Assembly (NCBI RefSeq): GCF_001280205.1 | Contig: NZ_CP012573.1 | Location: 1,674,001-1,738,000, forward strand | Source: Clavibacter capsici | GTDB lineage: Bacteria > Actinomycetota > Actinomycetes > Actinomycetales > Microbacteriaceae | Reading direction: 5' to 3' | Length of the DNA stretch: 64,000 nt | Shown here: one piece after another, positions 38,747-47,408 of the stretch | Numbering within the stretch: the first letter of the stretch is position 1 | Layout of the letters: each line of letters opens with the position of its first letter | Position numbers and translations under genes: made by a program | The notes under the pieces: model-generated | The model's database searches: none | What the model was told of the DNA's origin: nothing | The model's input: the letters and a program-made list of their open reading frames with translations, nothing else

Positions 38747-40033
38747 ATGGATCAAGGCAACACCGCCTTCCTCCTGATCGCCGCGGCGCTGGTCCTCCTG
38801 ATGACGCCGGGTCTGGCGTTCTTCTACGGCGGGCTCGTCAAGGCCAAGAGCGTCATCAGCATGATGATGATGAGCTTCGGGGCCATGGGCCTCATCGGGC
38901 TGCTCTGGGTCCTGTACGGCTACGCCATCGCGTTCGGGAACGGGCCCGACGGCGCCGCGGGCAACCCGCGCTTCGTCGGCATCGACGGCATCCTCGGGAT
39001 CGACCTCGGTCAGCTGGGCCTCGGCGACGCCTACACGGCCGCCCTCGGCGACCAGACCACCGCCTACCCGACGCTCGCCTTCGCGGCGTTCCAGGCGACC
39101 TTCGCCATCATCACGGTGGCGCTCATCTCCGGCGCCATCGCCGACCGCGCGAAGTTCGGAGCCTGGATGGTCTTCGCGGGCGTCTGGGCCACGATCGTCT
39201 ACTTCCCGGTCGCCAGCTGGGTCTTCAACTTCACGCTCGCCGACGGAGCGACCGTCGACGGCGGATGGATCGCCTACAACGTCGGCGCCATCGACTTCGC
39301 GGGCGGCACGGCCGTCCACATCAACGCCGGCGCCGCCGCCCTCGCGCTGTCGCTCGTCCTCGGCAAGCGCGTCGGGTTCGCCAAGGGCATGCACGTGCCG
39401 CACAACCCGCCGTTCGTCCTCCTCGGCGCCGGGCTCCTCTGGTTCGGCTGGTTCGGCTTCAACGCGGGCTCCGAGCTCGCGGCCGACGGCATCGCGGCCG
39501 TGGCGTTCCTCAACACCATCGCGGCACCGGCGGCCGCCATCCTCGGCTGGCTCGTCGTCGAGAAGATCCGCGACGGCAAGCCGACCTCGGTGGGCGCCGC
39601 GTCCGGTGCCGTGGCGGGCCTCGTGGCGATCACGCCGGCCTGCGCCGCGCTCTCGCCGACCTGGGCCATCGTGCTCGGACTCGTCGCCGGCGCCGTCTGC
39701 GCCGTGGCGATCGAGCTGAAGTTCAAGCTCGGCTTCGACGACTCGCTCGACGTCGTGGGCATCCACCTCATCGGCGGCCTCATCGGCACGCTCTACATCG
39801 GGTTCTTCGCCACGAACGTCGGCCTCATCTACTCCGGCTCGCTCGAGCAGCTCGGCAAGCAGGCCCTCGCGGCCGGCGCCGTGCTCGTCTACTCGTTCGT
39901 GCTCTCGTACCTCATCGGCACGATCATCCAGAAGACCATGGGCTTCCGGGTCACGAACGAGGACGAGATCGCGGGCATCGACACGATCGTCCACGGCGAG
40001 GAGGGCTACGTGCTGGAGACCTCCGGCCGCTGA
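38747..40033 (+). CDS. amtB: Ammonium transporter
   Basis: Amt proteins are trimeric membrane channels that take up ammonium when it is scarce. The 428-residue protein has 11 membrane helices and the family motifs FFYGGLVKAKSVISM, DFAGGTAVHINAGAAALAL (first pore His), NPPFVLLGAGLLWFGWFGFN and VVGIHLIGGLIGTLY (second pore His). The C-terminal tail (NEDEIAGIDTIVHGEEGY) is the segment that PII proteins act on. No glnK/glnB gene follows, although amtB and glnK are often paired. Upstream GlnR-like boxes suggest nitrogen control. Confidence 0.95.
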   Translation: MDQGNTAFLLIAAALVLLMTPGLAFFYGGLVKAKSVISMMMMSFGAMGLIGLLWVLYGYAIAFGNGPDGAAGNPRFVGIDGILGIDLGQLGLGDAYTAALGDQTTAYPTLAFAAFQATFAIITVALISGAIADRAKFGAWMVFAGVWATIVYFPVASWVFNFTLADGATVDGGWIAYNVGAIDFAGGTAVHINAGAAALALSLVLGKRVGFAKGMHVPHNPPFVLLGAGLLWFGWFGFNAGSELAADGIAAVAFLNTIAAPAAAILGWLVVEKIRDGKPTSVGAASGAVAGLVAITPACAALSPTWAIVLGLVAGAVCAVAIELKFKLGFDDSLDVVGIHLIGGLIGTLYIGFFATNVGLIYSGSLEQLGKQALAAGAVLVYSFVLSYLIGTIIQKTMGFRVTNEDEIAGIDTIVHGEEGYVLETSGR

Positions 40034-40054
40034 CCCCGACCGGCTCGCGCCACC

Positions 40055-40093
40055 CGACGGGCGCCGCACCTCGCGAGAGGGCGGCGCCCGTCG
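40055..40093 (+). terminator. amtB terminator
   Basis: A 13-bp perfect stem (CGACGGGCGCCGC and complement) with a 13-nt loop begins 22 bp after the amtB stop. Confidence 0.7.
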
Positions 40094-40259
40094 TCGTGTC
40101 CGGCACCGCTCGGCGGCGTCGCGTGTTCGCCCTCCGCGGAGCGGGCCCCCGACCGGTCGCCGGGGAACGAGCCGGGCGTACGGTGGACGCAGGCGGTGAG
40201 GCGCGCACGACGGCGTCCGCCGCCACCCGTGACCATCGAGACGAAGAAGACGAGAGCAC

Positions 40260-41099
40260 ATGGCATCCCCCCTGATCACCCTGAACAACGGCGTCACCAT
40301 CCCGCAGCTGGGATTCGGCGTCTTCCAGACCCCGCCCGCGGAGACCCAGCAGGCCGTCGAGCGCGCGTTCGAGGCGGGCTACCGCCACATCGACACGGCC
40401 GCCGGCTACTACAACGAGGAGGGCGTCGGCGCCGCCATCAAGGCGACGGGCATCCCGCGCGAGGAGCTCTTCATCACCACGAAGCTCCGCAACGGCGACC
40501 AGGGCGCGGACAGCGCCCGCACCGCCTTCGAGGACAGCCGCCGCAAGCTCGGCGTCGACGCGGTGGACCTCTACCTCATCCACTGGCCCTACCCGAAGCA
40601 CGGCCTCTACGTCGAGACCTGGAAGACCTTCGAGGCGCTGCACGCCGAGGGCCTCATCCGCGCGATCGGCGTCTCCAACTTCCTCCCGGAGCACCTGGAG
40701 AAGCTCGCCGCCGAGAGCGACGTCGTGCCCGCGGTCAACCAGATCGAGGTGCACCCCACGTTCCAGCAGCACGACCTCTCGACCTTCTCGGTGGAGCGCG
40801 GCATCGAGGTCGAGGCCTACAGCCCGCTCGGCCAGGGCGCCGACCTCGAGTCGGACGTCGTCACGCGCCTCGCGAAGGAGAAGGACGCCACCCCCGCGCA
40901 GATCGTGCTCGCCTGGCACCTCGCGCAGGGCCGCATCGTGATCCCGAAGTCGGTCACGCCGGAGCGCATCGTCCAGAACTTCCAGTCCATCGAGGTCGAG
41001 CTCTCGGTCGAGGAGCTCGCCGAGATCGACACCCTGGAGACCGGCACGCGCCTCGGCGCCGACCCGGCGACGGCGGACTTCACGCAGTTCCCGTCCTGA
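40260..41099 (+). CDS. Aldo/keto reductase
   Basis: This is a cytosolic NADPH-dependent carbonyl reductase, 279 residues, (beta/alpha)8 fold. The catalytic tetrad is visible as Asp45 and Tyr50 (YRHIDTAAGYYNEEGVG), Lys75 (FITTKLRN) and His108 (DLYLIHWPYP). The NADPH loop is IPKSVTPERIVQNF. It resembles 2,5-diketo-D-gluconate reductase-type AKRs, but the substrate cannot be told. It starts with ATG at 40260 and has its own terminator. Confidence 0.92.
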   Translation: MASPLITLNNGVTIPQLGFGVFQTPPAETQQAVERAFEAGYRHIDTAAGYYNEEGVGAAIKATGIPREELFITTKLRNGDQGADSARTAFEDSRRKLGVDAVDLYLIHWPYPKHGLYVETWKTFEALHAEGLIRAIGVSNFLPEHLEKLAAESDVVPAVNQIEVHPTFQQHDLSTFSVERGIEVEAYSPLGQGADLESDVVTRLAKEKDATPAQIVLAWHLAQGRIVIPKSVTPERIVQNFQSIEVELSVEELAEIDTLETGTRLGADPATADFTQFPS

Positions 41100-41123
41100 T
41101 CCACCCGCCGGCCAGCCGGCACC

Positions 41124-41158
41124 CGACGCCCGCCCGGCAGCCGCCGCGGCGGGCGTCG
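41124..41158 (+). terminator. Aldo/keto reductase terminator
   Basis: An 11-bp stem (CGACGCCCGCC and complement) with a 13-nt loop lies 25 bp after the stop. Confidence 0.6.
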
Positions 41159-41283
41159 TCGCGTCCGGCACCGGGCCGGCCCCGTCCCTTCGGCCGGAGG
41201 GGGCTAGCGTGAGCCCCACGACGCCCGCTCGGTCGGGACCGCGGGTCCCGGACCGGTGGGGGCGCACCATCGTCAGGAGCACC

Positions 41284-41715
41284 GTGACCGACACCGCCCG
41301 CCCGCCGGCCCGACTCGCGGACGCGCTCAGCGCCGTCACGGAGCGCATCGACGTCTCCGTGGACGCGAGCTGGGACGGCCTCACCGGGGTGCAGATCCTC
41401 ATCCTCCGCCGGCTCGCCGGCGTGGAGCGCATGGATCGCGCATCGCTCGCGCTCGACACGCGGACGGCCCGCGCCGCGACCGTCCCGAGCCTCGCGTCGC
41501 TCCTGCAGAAGGGCTTCGTCATGGAGTCCGACGACGAGGCCGGCTCCTACCTGCGGCTGACCGACGGGGGCCACGCGCTCCTCACCGGCGTCCGCGCGGC
41601 ACGCGCGGAGTGGCTGGAGCGCGCCGCGCGCGACGCGGTGCCGCCCGTGCGCGGCGAGGACCTGGTCCGGGTCGCGGCGCTGCTCGAGCACCTCGGCGGC
41701 ACCGGGCCCAGGTGA
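41284..41715 (+). CDS. Small MarR-like winged-helix protein
   Basis: This 143-residue protein reads LADALSAVTERIDVSVDASWDGLTGVQILILRRLAG, then a helix-turn-helix region (SLALDTRTARAATVPSLASLLQKGFV) and a wing (ESDDEAGSYLRLTDGGHALL), followed by a dimer-type helix. The order fits the MarR fold, though similarity is weak. The GTG at 41284 follows CAGGAGC; an earlier GTG at 41209 overlaps a TAGCGT -10-like box and so would precede the expected transcript start. It is 10 bp upstream of the methyltransferase gene and may be co-transcribed with it. Confidence 0.65.
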   Translation: MTDTARPPARLADALSAVTERIDVSVDASWDGLTGVQILILRRLAGVERMDRASLALDTRTARAATVPSLASLLQKGFVMESDDEAGSYLRLTDGGHALLTGVRAARAEWLERAARDAVPPVRGEDLVRVAALLEHLGGTGPR

Positions 41716-41725
41716 GCGCGTCGGA

Positions 41726-42586
41726 GTGAGCGCGGATCCGCGCCTCGAGGCCCTCGTCGGGCGGCTGCGGGCCGCCGGCTGCGTCTTCGCGGAGGAGGAG
41801 GCCGGCCTGCTCCTGGACGCGGCCGCCGAGCGGCATCCGTCCGGCGACGGGACCGGGGCGACCGAGGCCGTGGCCACCGCCCGTGCCGCCGAGCTCGAGG
41901 CCATGACCTCCGCGCGAGTGGCGGGGGAGCCGCTCGAGACCGTGCTCGGCTGGGTCGCGTTCGCGGGACGCCGGATCGTGGTGCGGCCGGGCGTCTTCGT
42001 GCCGCGCCGTCGCACCGAGCGGCTCGCCTCCGCGGCCGTCGCGGAGGCGCGCGCGGTCGCGGGACCCCTCGTCGTCGACCTGTGCTGCGGATCCGGTGCC
42101 ATCGGCGCGGTCCTCGCGGACGAGGTGCCCGGGGCCGTCGTGCACGCCGCCGACGTCGATCCCGTCGCCGTCGCCTGCGCCGCCGTGAACCTCGCGCCCC
42201 GCGGGGCAGCCGTGCACCGCGGCGACCTCCTCGACGCGCTCCCGGGGGACCTGCGCGGCCGGATCGACGTGCTGGTGGCGAACGTGCCGTACGTACCACG
42301 CGCCGGCCTCGCGCTCATGCCCCCGGAGGCCCGCCTCCACGAGCCGGCGGCGACCCACGACGGCGGGATCGACGGGCTCGACGTGCTGCGGCGCGTCGCC
42401 CGGGGGAGCGGCACGTGGCTCGCGCCCGGCGGCGTCCTCCTGTTCGAGGTCGCGGTCGCGCAGCTCGACGCCGCCCTCGACGCGCTGGCCGCGGCCGGCT
42501 GGGAGGCCCGGATCGCGCCGACCGACGCGCCCGGGGGCGACGCGGACGACGGCACGCGGGTCGTCACCGGCCGACGCCCGCGCTGA
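41726..42586 (+). CDS. PrmC-like putative protein-(glutamine-N5) methyltransferase
   Basis: The 286-residue protein has an N-terminal helical domain (1-85), then a SAM-binding Rossmann domain: FVPRRRTERLA, VVDLCCGSGAIGAVLA (SAM motif I), HAADVDPVAVACAAVNL, and the active-site strand LVANVPYVPRAGLALMPPE. Classic PrmC has NPPY; here it is NVPY, as in the actinobacterial paralogue group annotated as putative N5-glutamine methyltransferases. The genuine release-factor PrmC is likely elsewhere, so the target protein is not certain. It starts with GTG. Confidence 0.8.
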   Translation: MSADPRLEALVGRLRAAGCVFAEEEAGLLLDAAAERHPSGDGTGATEAVATARAAELEAMTSARVAGEPLETVLGWVAFAGRRIVVRPGVFVPRRRTERLASAAVAEARAVAGPLVVDLCCGSGAIGAVLADEVPGAVVHAADVDPVAVACAAVNLAPRGAAVHRGDLLDALPGDLRGRIDVLVANVPYVPRAGLALMPPEARLHEPAATHDGGIDGLDVLRRVARGSGTWLAPGGVLLFEVAVAQLDAALDALAAAGWEARIAPTDAPGGDADDGTRVVTGRRPR

Positions 42587-42746
42587 CCGGCAGCGGCGCC
42601 CGACCGCCCGGCGTCGACGACCGACGGCGAGGCGCCGCCGCTCCCGCAGCCCCCCGCGGATCTCGTTGCCGCCTGTCCACAACGCGCTCGCCAGGCGGTC
42701 GGCGCTCCCTAGGGTCGCGGTGTCCCGTCCGCCTACGAGAGGCCCC

Positions 42747-44042
42747 ATGACCCCCGTCCCGTCCCGTCACGTCGCATCCGTCCCCCCGACGCCGTCCCTC
42801 CCGGACGCCGACCTCCGCCGTCGCCCCGGCCGCGGCCTCGCCGCCCTCGCGTCGGCCGCCGCCCTCGTCACCGCCGTCGCCGTCGGCGTCCCCGCCGGAT
42901 CCGCATCCGCCGCCGCACCCAGCACGCCGGTCCCCGGCATGCAGGTCCCCGCGCTCAAGGACGTCCTCGGCAGCGCCGGCATCGAGCACGTCGGCGTGGC
43001 GATGGGCGGCGACGAGGTCCGGGGCACCTCGGCCGCCCTCATCCAGCGCCACTTCAACGCCCTGACGCCGGAGAACGCCGGCAAGGCCGACGCGATCCAG
43101 CCCGTCGAGGGCCGCTTCGACTTCACCGGCATCGACCAGCTGCTCGACTTCGCCGACGCGCACGGCATGAAGATGTACTTCCACGTCGACTTCTGGATGC
43201 CGCAGACGCCCGCCTGGTTCTTCCTCGACCACGGCCGCCCGCTCACGAACAGCCCGGCCGACCAGGCGCTGCTCAGGGCGCGCATGGAGGCGCACGTGAA
43301 GGCGATCTCCGACCACATCGCCTCCCGCTACCCGAAGGGCGGCAGCCCCATCTGGGCGATGGACGTCGTCAACGAGGTCATCGACGACGGCCCGAACGGC
43401 AACCCGCACCACATGAAGGACACGCGCTGGTTCCAGGTGCTGGGCGAGGGCTTCGTCGACGAGGGCTTCCGGCTCGCGAAGAGGTACTTCCCGGGCGTCA
43501 AGCTCTTCATCAACGACTACAACACCGACGTGCCGAGCAAGCGCACCGACTACCTCGGCCTCATCTCCGACCTCCTGAAGCGCGGCGTCCCCGTCGAGGG
43601 CGTGTCGCACCAGGCCCACGTGGGCATCCGCAGCTCCGTCGCGGAGCTCCGCACGTCGATCGAGGCCGTGAAGGCGCTCGACCCGGACCTCCTCGAGGCC
43701 ATCTCCGAGCTCGACGTCAGCGCCTCCCAGGCGGCCGCGACCGGCAACAGCCAGAACCGGAACCACACGGCGCCGATCTACTCGAACCCGGATGACACGG
43801 CCGCGGCGGTCGGCTGGTTCTACCGCGATCTGTTCACGATGATCCGGCAGGAGGCGGGCGACCTCGAGTCGGTCACCTTCTGGGGGTCGGACAACTCGCG
43901 CAGCTGGCTGCGCGGGGGCTCGATCGACCAGCCGTGGGAGCGACCGCTCCCGTTCGGCGACCACCAGGAGGCCATGCCCGCGTACTGGGGCATCGTGGAT
44001 CCGAGCCGCCTCCCGGCGCGACCGCCGCTGCCGAAGGGCTGA
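42747..44042 (+). CDS. Secreted endo-1,4-beta-xylanase, GH10
   Basis: This protein hydrolyses internal beta-1,4 bonds of xylan in plant cell walls. The 431 residues start with a long n-region and a hydrophobic signal core (RRRPGRGLAALASAAALVTA) with a likely cleavage after ASA near residue 55. The GH10 barrel fills the rest. Catalytic residues are Glu210 (acid/base, WAMDVVNEVIDDG) and Glu321 (nucleophile, ISELDVSAS). FINDYNT and SHQAHVG are further GH10 landmarks. There is no binding module. The ATG at 42747 follows GAGAGG. A TAGGGT box lies about 35 nt upstream. It is followed by a second GH10 gene; Clavibacter is known to carry adjacent xylanase genes named xysA and xysB. Confidence 0.92.
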   Translation: MTPVPSRHVASVPPTPSLPDADLRRRPGRGLAALASAAALVTAVAVGVPAGSASAAAPSTPVPGMQVPALKDVLGSAGIEHVGVAMGGDEVRGTSAALIQRHFNALTPENAGKADAIQPVEGRFDFTGIDQLLDFADAHGMKMYFHVDFWMPQTPAWFFLDHGRPLTNSPADQALLRARMEAHVKAISDHIASRYPKGGSPIWAMDVVNEVIDDGPNGNPHHMKDTRWFQVLGEGFVDEGFRLAKRYFPGVKLFINDYNTDVPSKRTDYLGLISDLLKRGVPVEGVSHQAHVGIRSSVAELRTSIEAVKALDPDLLEAISELDVSASQAAATGNSQNRNHTAPIYSNPDDTAAAVGWFYRDLFTMIRQEAGDLESVTFWGSDNSRSWLRGGSIDQPWERPLPFGDHQEAMPAYWGIVDPSRLPARPPLPKG

Positions 44043-44064
44043 TCCGCCGCAGCGGCCAAGCCCC

Positions 44065-44095
44065 CGGCCCCCGTCCTCACCGAGGGCGGGGGCCG
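44065..44095 (+). terminator. Terminator after first xylanase
   Basis: A 14-bp stem (with one G-U pair) and 3-nt loop lies 22 bp after the stop; the arms begin CGGCCCCCG and end CGGGGGCCG. Confidence 0.75.
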
Positions 44096-44120
44096 CTCCG
44101 CGTTCGTTGCCTGACACAAC

Positions 44121-44136
44121 AAAGATTTTCGAAACC
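44121..44136 (+). promoter_or_regulatory. Low-GC patch with TTTCGAAA palindrome before second xylanase
   Basis: AAAGATTTTCGAAACC contains the perfect palindrome TTTCGAAA (44127-44134) in an A/T-rich patch unusual for this window, 80 bp upstream of the second xylanase. Actinobacterial xylan/cello-oligosaccharide regulators bind sites of CGAAA...TTTCG character, so an operator is possible. Confidence 0.35.
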
Positions 44137-44213
44137 CCCACCCCCCGTAGGGGAGGGTGCCTACGGTGCGAGGATCCGACACCGAAGTCGGAACACATGG
44201 AAGGTGTTCGACG

Positions 44214-46214
44214 ATGAGCATTCCCCGCACCACCCCGTCCGCGCTCGCGGACGCTGGTCCTCCCCGCCCGCAGCAGAGCAGCGCGGCCCGCCGGCCCCCG
44301 CGCGACCGTCGCCGCGGCCTCGCCGCCCTCACCGCCCTCGGCCTCGTCGTGGGCGCGGGCGCCCTCACCGCGCCCGCGGCGCAGGCGGTGGACGCCGCCC
44401 CCGCGCCCGCGGGCGTCGGCTCCGACTTCGAGTCGGGCACCGGAGCGTGGGCGCCCCGCGGCGACGGCGTCCGCATCGCGCCGAGCACGACCGCGCACAC
44501 CGGATCCGGCAGCCTGCTCGTGACGGACCGCACGCAGGAGTGGCACGGCGCCGCGCTCGACGTCACGTCGTCCCTGCCCGTCGGCCAGCAGGTCGAGGTC
44601 ACCGTCTGGGCGCGCCTCGCGCCGGGGGAGGAGCCCGCGTCGCTCAAGGTCTCCGTGCAGCGGGACACCGGCGGCGGGAGCGGCTACGACGGCGTCGCCG
44701 GGGCGGCCGCCCGGGTCACCGCGGACTCCTGGACCGAGCTCACGGGCACGTACACGCTCGGCGGCCCGGTCGACAAGGCGCAGGTGTACGTGGAGGGCAC
44801 CGTCGGCGCGGACTTCCTCATCGACGACTTCCAGCTCGGCGAGGCCGTGGCCACGCCCGTGCAGACCGACATCCCGGCGCTGAGGGACGTCCTCGGCGCG
44901 CGCGGCATCGAGCACGTGGGCGTCGCCGTCGACGGCCGCGAGACCGTGGGTGCCGGAGCGGATCTCGTGAGTCGCCAGTTCGACGCGATCACGCCCGAGA
45001 ACGCCGGCAAGCCCGAGAGCGTCCAGCCGGAGGAGGGGCGGTTCACCTTCACCCAGATCGACCAGCTGCTCGACTTCGCCGACCGGACGGGTACGAAGGT
45101 CTACTACCACGTGCTGTTCTGGCACTCGCAGACGCCCGCGTGGTTCTTCCTCGACGGCGAGCGCCCGCTCACCGACAGCCCCGCCGACCAGGCGCTGCTG
45201 AAGGCGCGCATGGAGGCGCACGTGAAGGGCATCGCGGATCACGTCGCCGCCCGCTACCCCGACGGCGGCAGCCCGATCTGGGCCATGGACGTCGTCAACG
45301 AGGTCATCGACGACGGCCCCAACGACAACGCGCACGACATGCGCGACAGCCGCTGGTACCAGGTGCTGGGGGAGGGCTTCGTGGACGAGGGCTTCCGCCT
45401 CGCGCGCGCCCACTTCCCGGGCGTGAAGCTCTTCATCAACGACTACAACACGGAGCTGCCCACGAAGCGCGCCGACTACCTCGAGCTCATCTCCGCGCTC
45501 GTGGCGCGCGGCGTGCCGATCGACGGCGTCGGGCACCAGGCGCACGTCGACTTCGCCCGACCCGTCTCGTGGCTGCGCGACTCGATCCGCGCCGTCGAGC
45601 GCATCGACACGCGCCTGCTGCAGGCGATCACGGAGCTCGACGTCAACGCCTCGAACCAGAACGAGGGCGCCGACGTGAGCGGGGCGCCGCAGGATCCGTA
45701 CACGCCGGTCTACGCGGACGACGCCCAGGCGGCGGCCGAGGTCGGGTACTACTACCGCGACCTGTTCCAGATGATCCGCCAGCAGTCGGCGTCGATCGAC
45801 TCGGTCACCTTCTGGGGCGTGAGCAACGCGCGCAGCTGGCTGCGCACGTGGCCGATCGCGCGTCCGTGGGAGCAGCCGCTGCCGTTCGACGACGACCTGC
45901 AGGCCGCGCCCGCGTACTGGGGCATCGTGGATCCGAAGCAGCTGCCGGCGCGTCCGGCGGACCTGTCGGCGCCGCGCATCGCGGACGTGGACGACATCAC
46001 CGCGGTCGCGACGAAGGCGACCGGCGTGCGCGTCCCGTACGCGCTGCCGTCCGCCATCGACACGCGCGACGGGAACGTGCGGGTGGTGTGCGCGCCGCCC
46101 CGCAGCGGGATCTTCCCCGTCGGGACCACCACGGTCACCTGCACCGCCGGGGACCGCGCCGGGAACGTCCGCACGAGCGACTTCGACGTGATCGTGACGC
46201 GCGCGGGCTCGTGA
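44214..46214 (+). CDS. Secreted multidomain endo-1,4-beta-xylanase (CBM - GH10 - HYR)
   Basis: The 666-residue secreted xylanase has a signal peptide with an Arg-rich n-region (RRPPRDRRRGLAALTALGLVV, cleavage near AQA-VD at 58) and a jelly-roll carbohydrate-binding module (about 68-208; GSDFESGTGAWAPRGDGV, FLIDDFQLGE; CBM4/9/22 type). The GH10 barrel (about 215-570) follows, with acid/base Glu363 (AMDVVNEVIDDG) and nucleophile Glu474 (ITELDVNAS). A C-terminal HYR-type beta-domain (about 580-662; VPYALPSAIDTRDGNV, FPVGTTTVTCTAGD) ends the chain. The barrel is closely similar to that of the preceding gene, so the pair looks like a tandem duplication with gained or lost modules. The ATG follows GGAAGG. 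Confidence 0.92.
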   Translation: MSIPRTTPSALADAGPPRPQQSSAARRPPRDRRRGLAALTALGLVVGAGALTAPAAQAVDAAPAPAGVGSDFESGTGAWAPRGDGVRIAPSTTAHTGSGSLLVTDRTQEWHGAALDVTSSLPVGQQVEVTVWARLAPGEEPASLKVSVQRDTGGGSGYDGVAGAAARVTADSWTELTGTYTLGGPVDKAQVYVEGTVGADFLIDDFQLGEAVATPVQTDIPALRDVLGARGIEHVGVAVDGRETVGAGADLVSRQFDAITPENAGKPESVQPEEGRFTFTQIDQLLDFADRTGTKVYYHVLFWHSQTPAWFFLDGERPLTDSPADQALLKARMEAHVKGIADHVAARYPDGGSPIWAMDVVNEVIDDGPNDNAHDMRDSRWYQVLGEGFVDEGFRLARAHFPGVKLFINDYNTELPTKRADYLELISALVARGVPIDGVGHQAHVDFARPVSWLRDSIRAVERIDTRLLQAITELDVNASNQNEGADVSGAPQDPYTPVYADDAQAAAEVGYYYRDLFQMIRQQSASIDSVTFWGVSNARSWLRTWPIARPWEQPLPFDDDLQAAPAYWGIVDPKQLPARPADLSAPRIADVDDITAVATKATGVRVPYALPSAIDTRDGNVRVVCAPPRSGIFPVGTTTVTCTAGDRAGNVRTSDFDVIVTRAGS

Positions 46215-46237
46215 TGCGCTGATCCGGCGCACCGCAC

Positions 46238-46275
46238 GGCGCGGCCCCCGATCCTCCGGGACCGGGGGCCGCGCC
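46238..46275 (+). terminator. Terminator after second xylanase
   Basis: A 13-bp stem (GGCGCGGCCCCCG and complement) with a 12-nt loop lies 24 bp after the stop. Confidence 0.7.
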
Positions 46276-46287
46276 GCGGGGACGCCG

Positions 46288-46293
46288 TACGCT
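46288..46293 (+). promoter_or_regulatory. -10 box of the methyltransferase pseudogene (leaderless)
   Basis: TACGCT ends 6 nt before the GTG at 46300, the same arrangement as at functional genes in this window. Confidence 0.45.
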
Positions 46294-46299
46294 CTCCCC

Positions 46300-47045
46300 G
46301 TGGACAGAGCCCGCATCAGCGACCTCGCCCATGCCGACCACCCCATCGCCTCCCCGCTGGGCGATGACCGCGTCGACCGCCTCCTCGCGCTCGCGCTCGC
46401 CGGACGGAGCTCGGTGCTCGACCTCGGGTGCGGTGACGGCAGCTGGCTGCTGCGGGCCCTCCGCCGGGAGCCGTCCCTGCGCGCCGTGGGGGTCGACCAC
46501 TCCGACGCGGGCTTCGACCGGGTGCGCGCCCAGGCCGCGCGCGAGGGCCTCGCCGATCGCCTCGAGCTCGTCCGCGCCGACGCGCGCTCGTGGACCTCCC
46601 CCGAGGAGTTCGACGTCGTCCTCTGCATCGGCGCGTCGCACGCGTTCGGCGGGCTCGAACCGACGCTGGCCGCGACGGGCATCTGCGCCCGGGCGGCCGA
46701 GCGCTCGTCGGCGAGTGCTTCTGGGAGCAGCCGCCCACCCCGCAGGTCCTCGACCTGCTCGGTGCCCGGCCGGACGACTACGGCGACCTCGCCGCGACCG
46801 TCGAGATCGCGGCCTCGGGCGGGTGGGTGCCCCTGCACGGGCACGTCAGCACCCTCGAGGAGTGGGACGACTACGAGTGGTCCTGGACGGGCGCGCTCGC
46901 TCGGTGGGCCTCGGAGCACCCCGACGACCCGGACAGCCGCCAGGTGATGACCGCGTCGGTCGAGCACCGCCGCGCGTGGTCGCAGGGCTACCGCCGGACG
47001 CTCGGCTTCGTCACCCTGCTGCTGGGTCGCCCGCCGACCGCCTGA
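46300..47045 (+). pseudogene. Class I SAM-dependent methyltransferase, frameshifted
   Basis: The first part (about 125 residues) reads as a normal methyltransferase: ISDLAHADHPIASPL, SSVLDLGCGDGSWLLRAL (SAM motif I), GVDHSDAGFDRVR and FDVVLCIGASHAFGGLEPTL. After about 46675 the same frame becomes unrelated Ser/Arg-rich sequence. The expected continuation (HLRPGGRALVGECFWEQPPTPQ, then DDYGDLAATVEIA and HRRAWSQGYRRTLGF, ending in PPTA) is in the next frame and runs to 47045. A one-base deletion (a -1 shift) around 46670-46685 explains this. No slippery sequence is apparent. It could be a true pseudogene or an assembly error; the leaderless promoter is still intact. Confidence 0.75.
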
Positions 47046-47408
47046 GCCCGCTCCTCCGGGGACGGTCGGCCGAGCGGCGGCCGCCGTGGGCAGCCGGAGG
47101 CCGCGGGCGGCATCGTTGCCGGCGTCGGGGTGGTGCAGGACGAGGATGAGGTCCCCGCGGCCTCCTCGTGATGCAGCTCCCGGGTCCCCACGAGGGGTGG
47201 TGCACCCTGGTGGTGCCGCCGTCGAGGGCTCGGACGTCGTACCGGGCCCGGAGCGCGCGCTCGCACGCCCATGACGGAGAGGGGATCGCGTCATGGGTGG
47301 ACACGGGACGGGCCGGGTGCCGCCAGCCGGGAGGTCCGCCGGGCTCACGCCCACGACGATTCCGGGACCCGGACAGCGGAGCGTCCGCGGGAAGGGGTCA
47401 TGCCCTCC
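47046..47408. other. Region without a supported gene
   Basis: This 363-bp stretch holds no convincing intact gene. The minus strand from a GTG at 47304 reads protein-like for about 45 codons (MSTHDAIPSPSWACERALRA, then GGTTRVHHPSWG) and then turns into Pro/Arg-rich sequence. A neighbouring frame continues with LILVLHHPDAGNDAARG. This could be a decayed small gene, but no ribosome site or family match was seen. Confidence 0.25.

Noticed and set aside
41209-41283. Earlier GTG start for the winged-helix gene
   Set aside because: A TAGCGT -10-like box overlaps that GTG, so it would lie upstream of the transcript, and the GTG at 41284 has AGGAG.
46660-46690. Programmed frameshift in the methyltransferase
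   Set aside because: No slippery heptamer or downstream stimulator is apparent, so a mutation or assembly error is more likely.
42564-47354. Very long minus-strand open frame opposite the xylanases
   Set aside because: It is the same kind of shadow: composition follows the opposite strand's codons, and the secreted xylanases explain the DNA.
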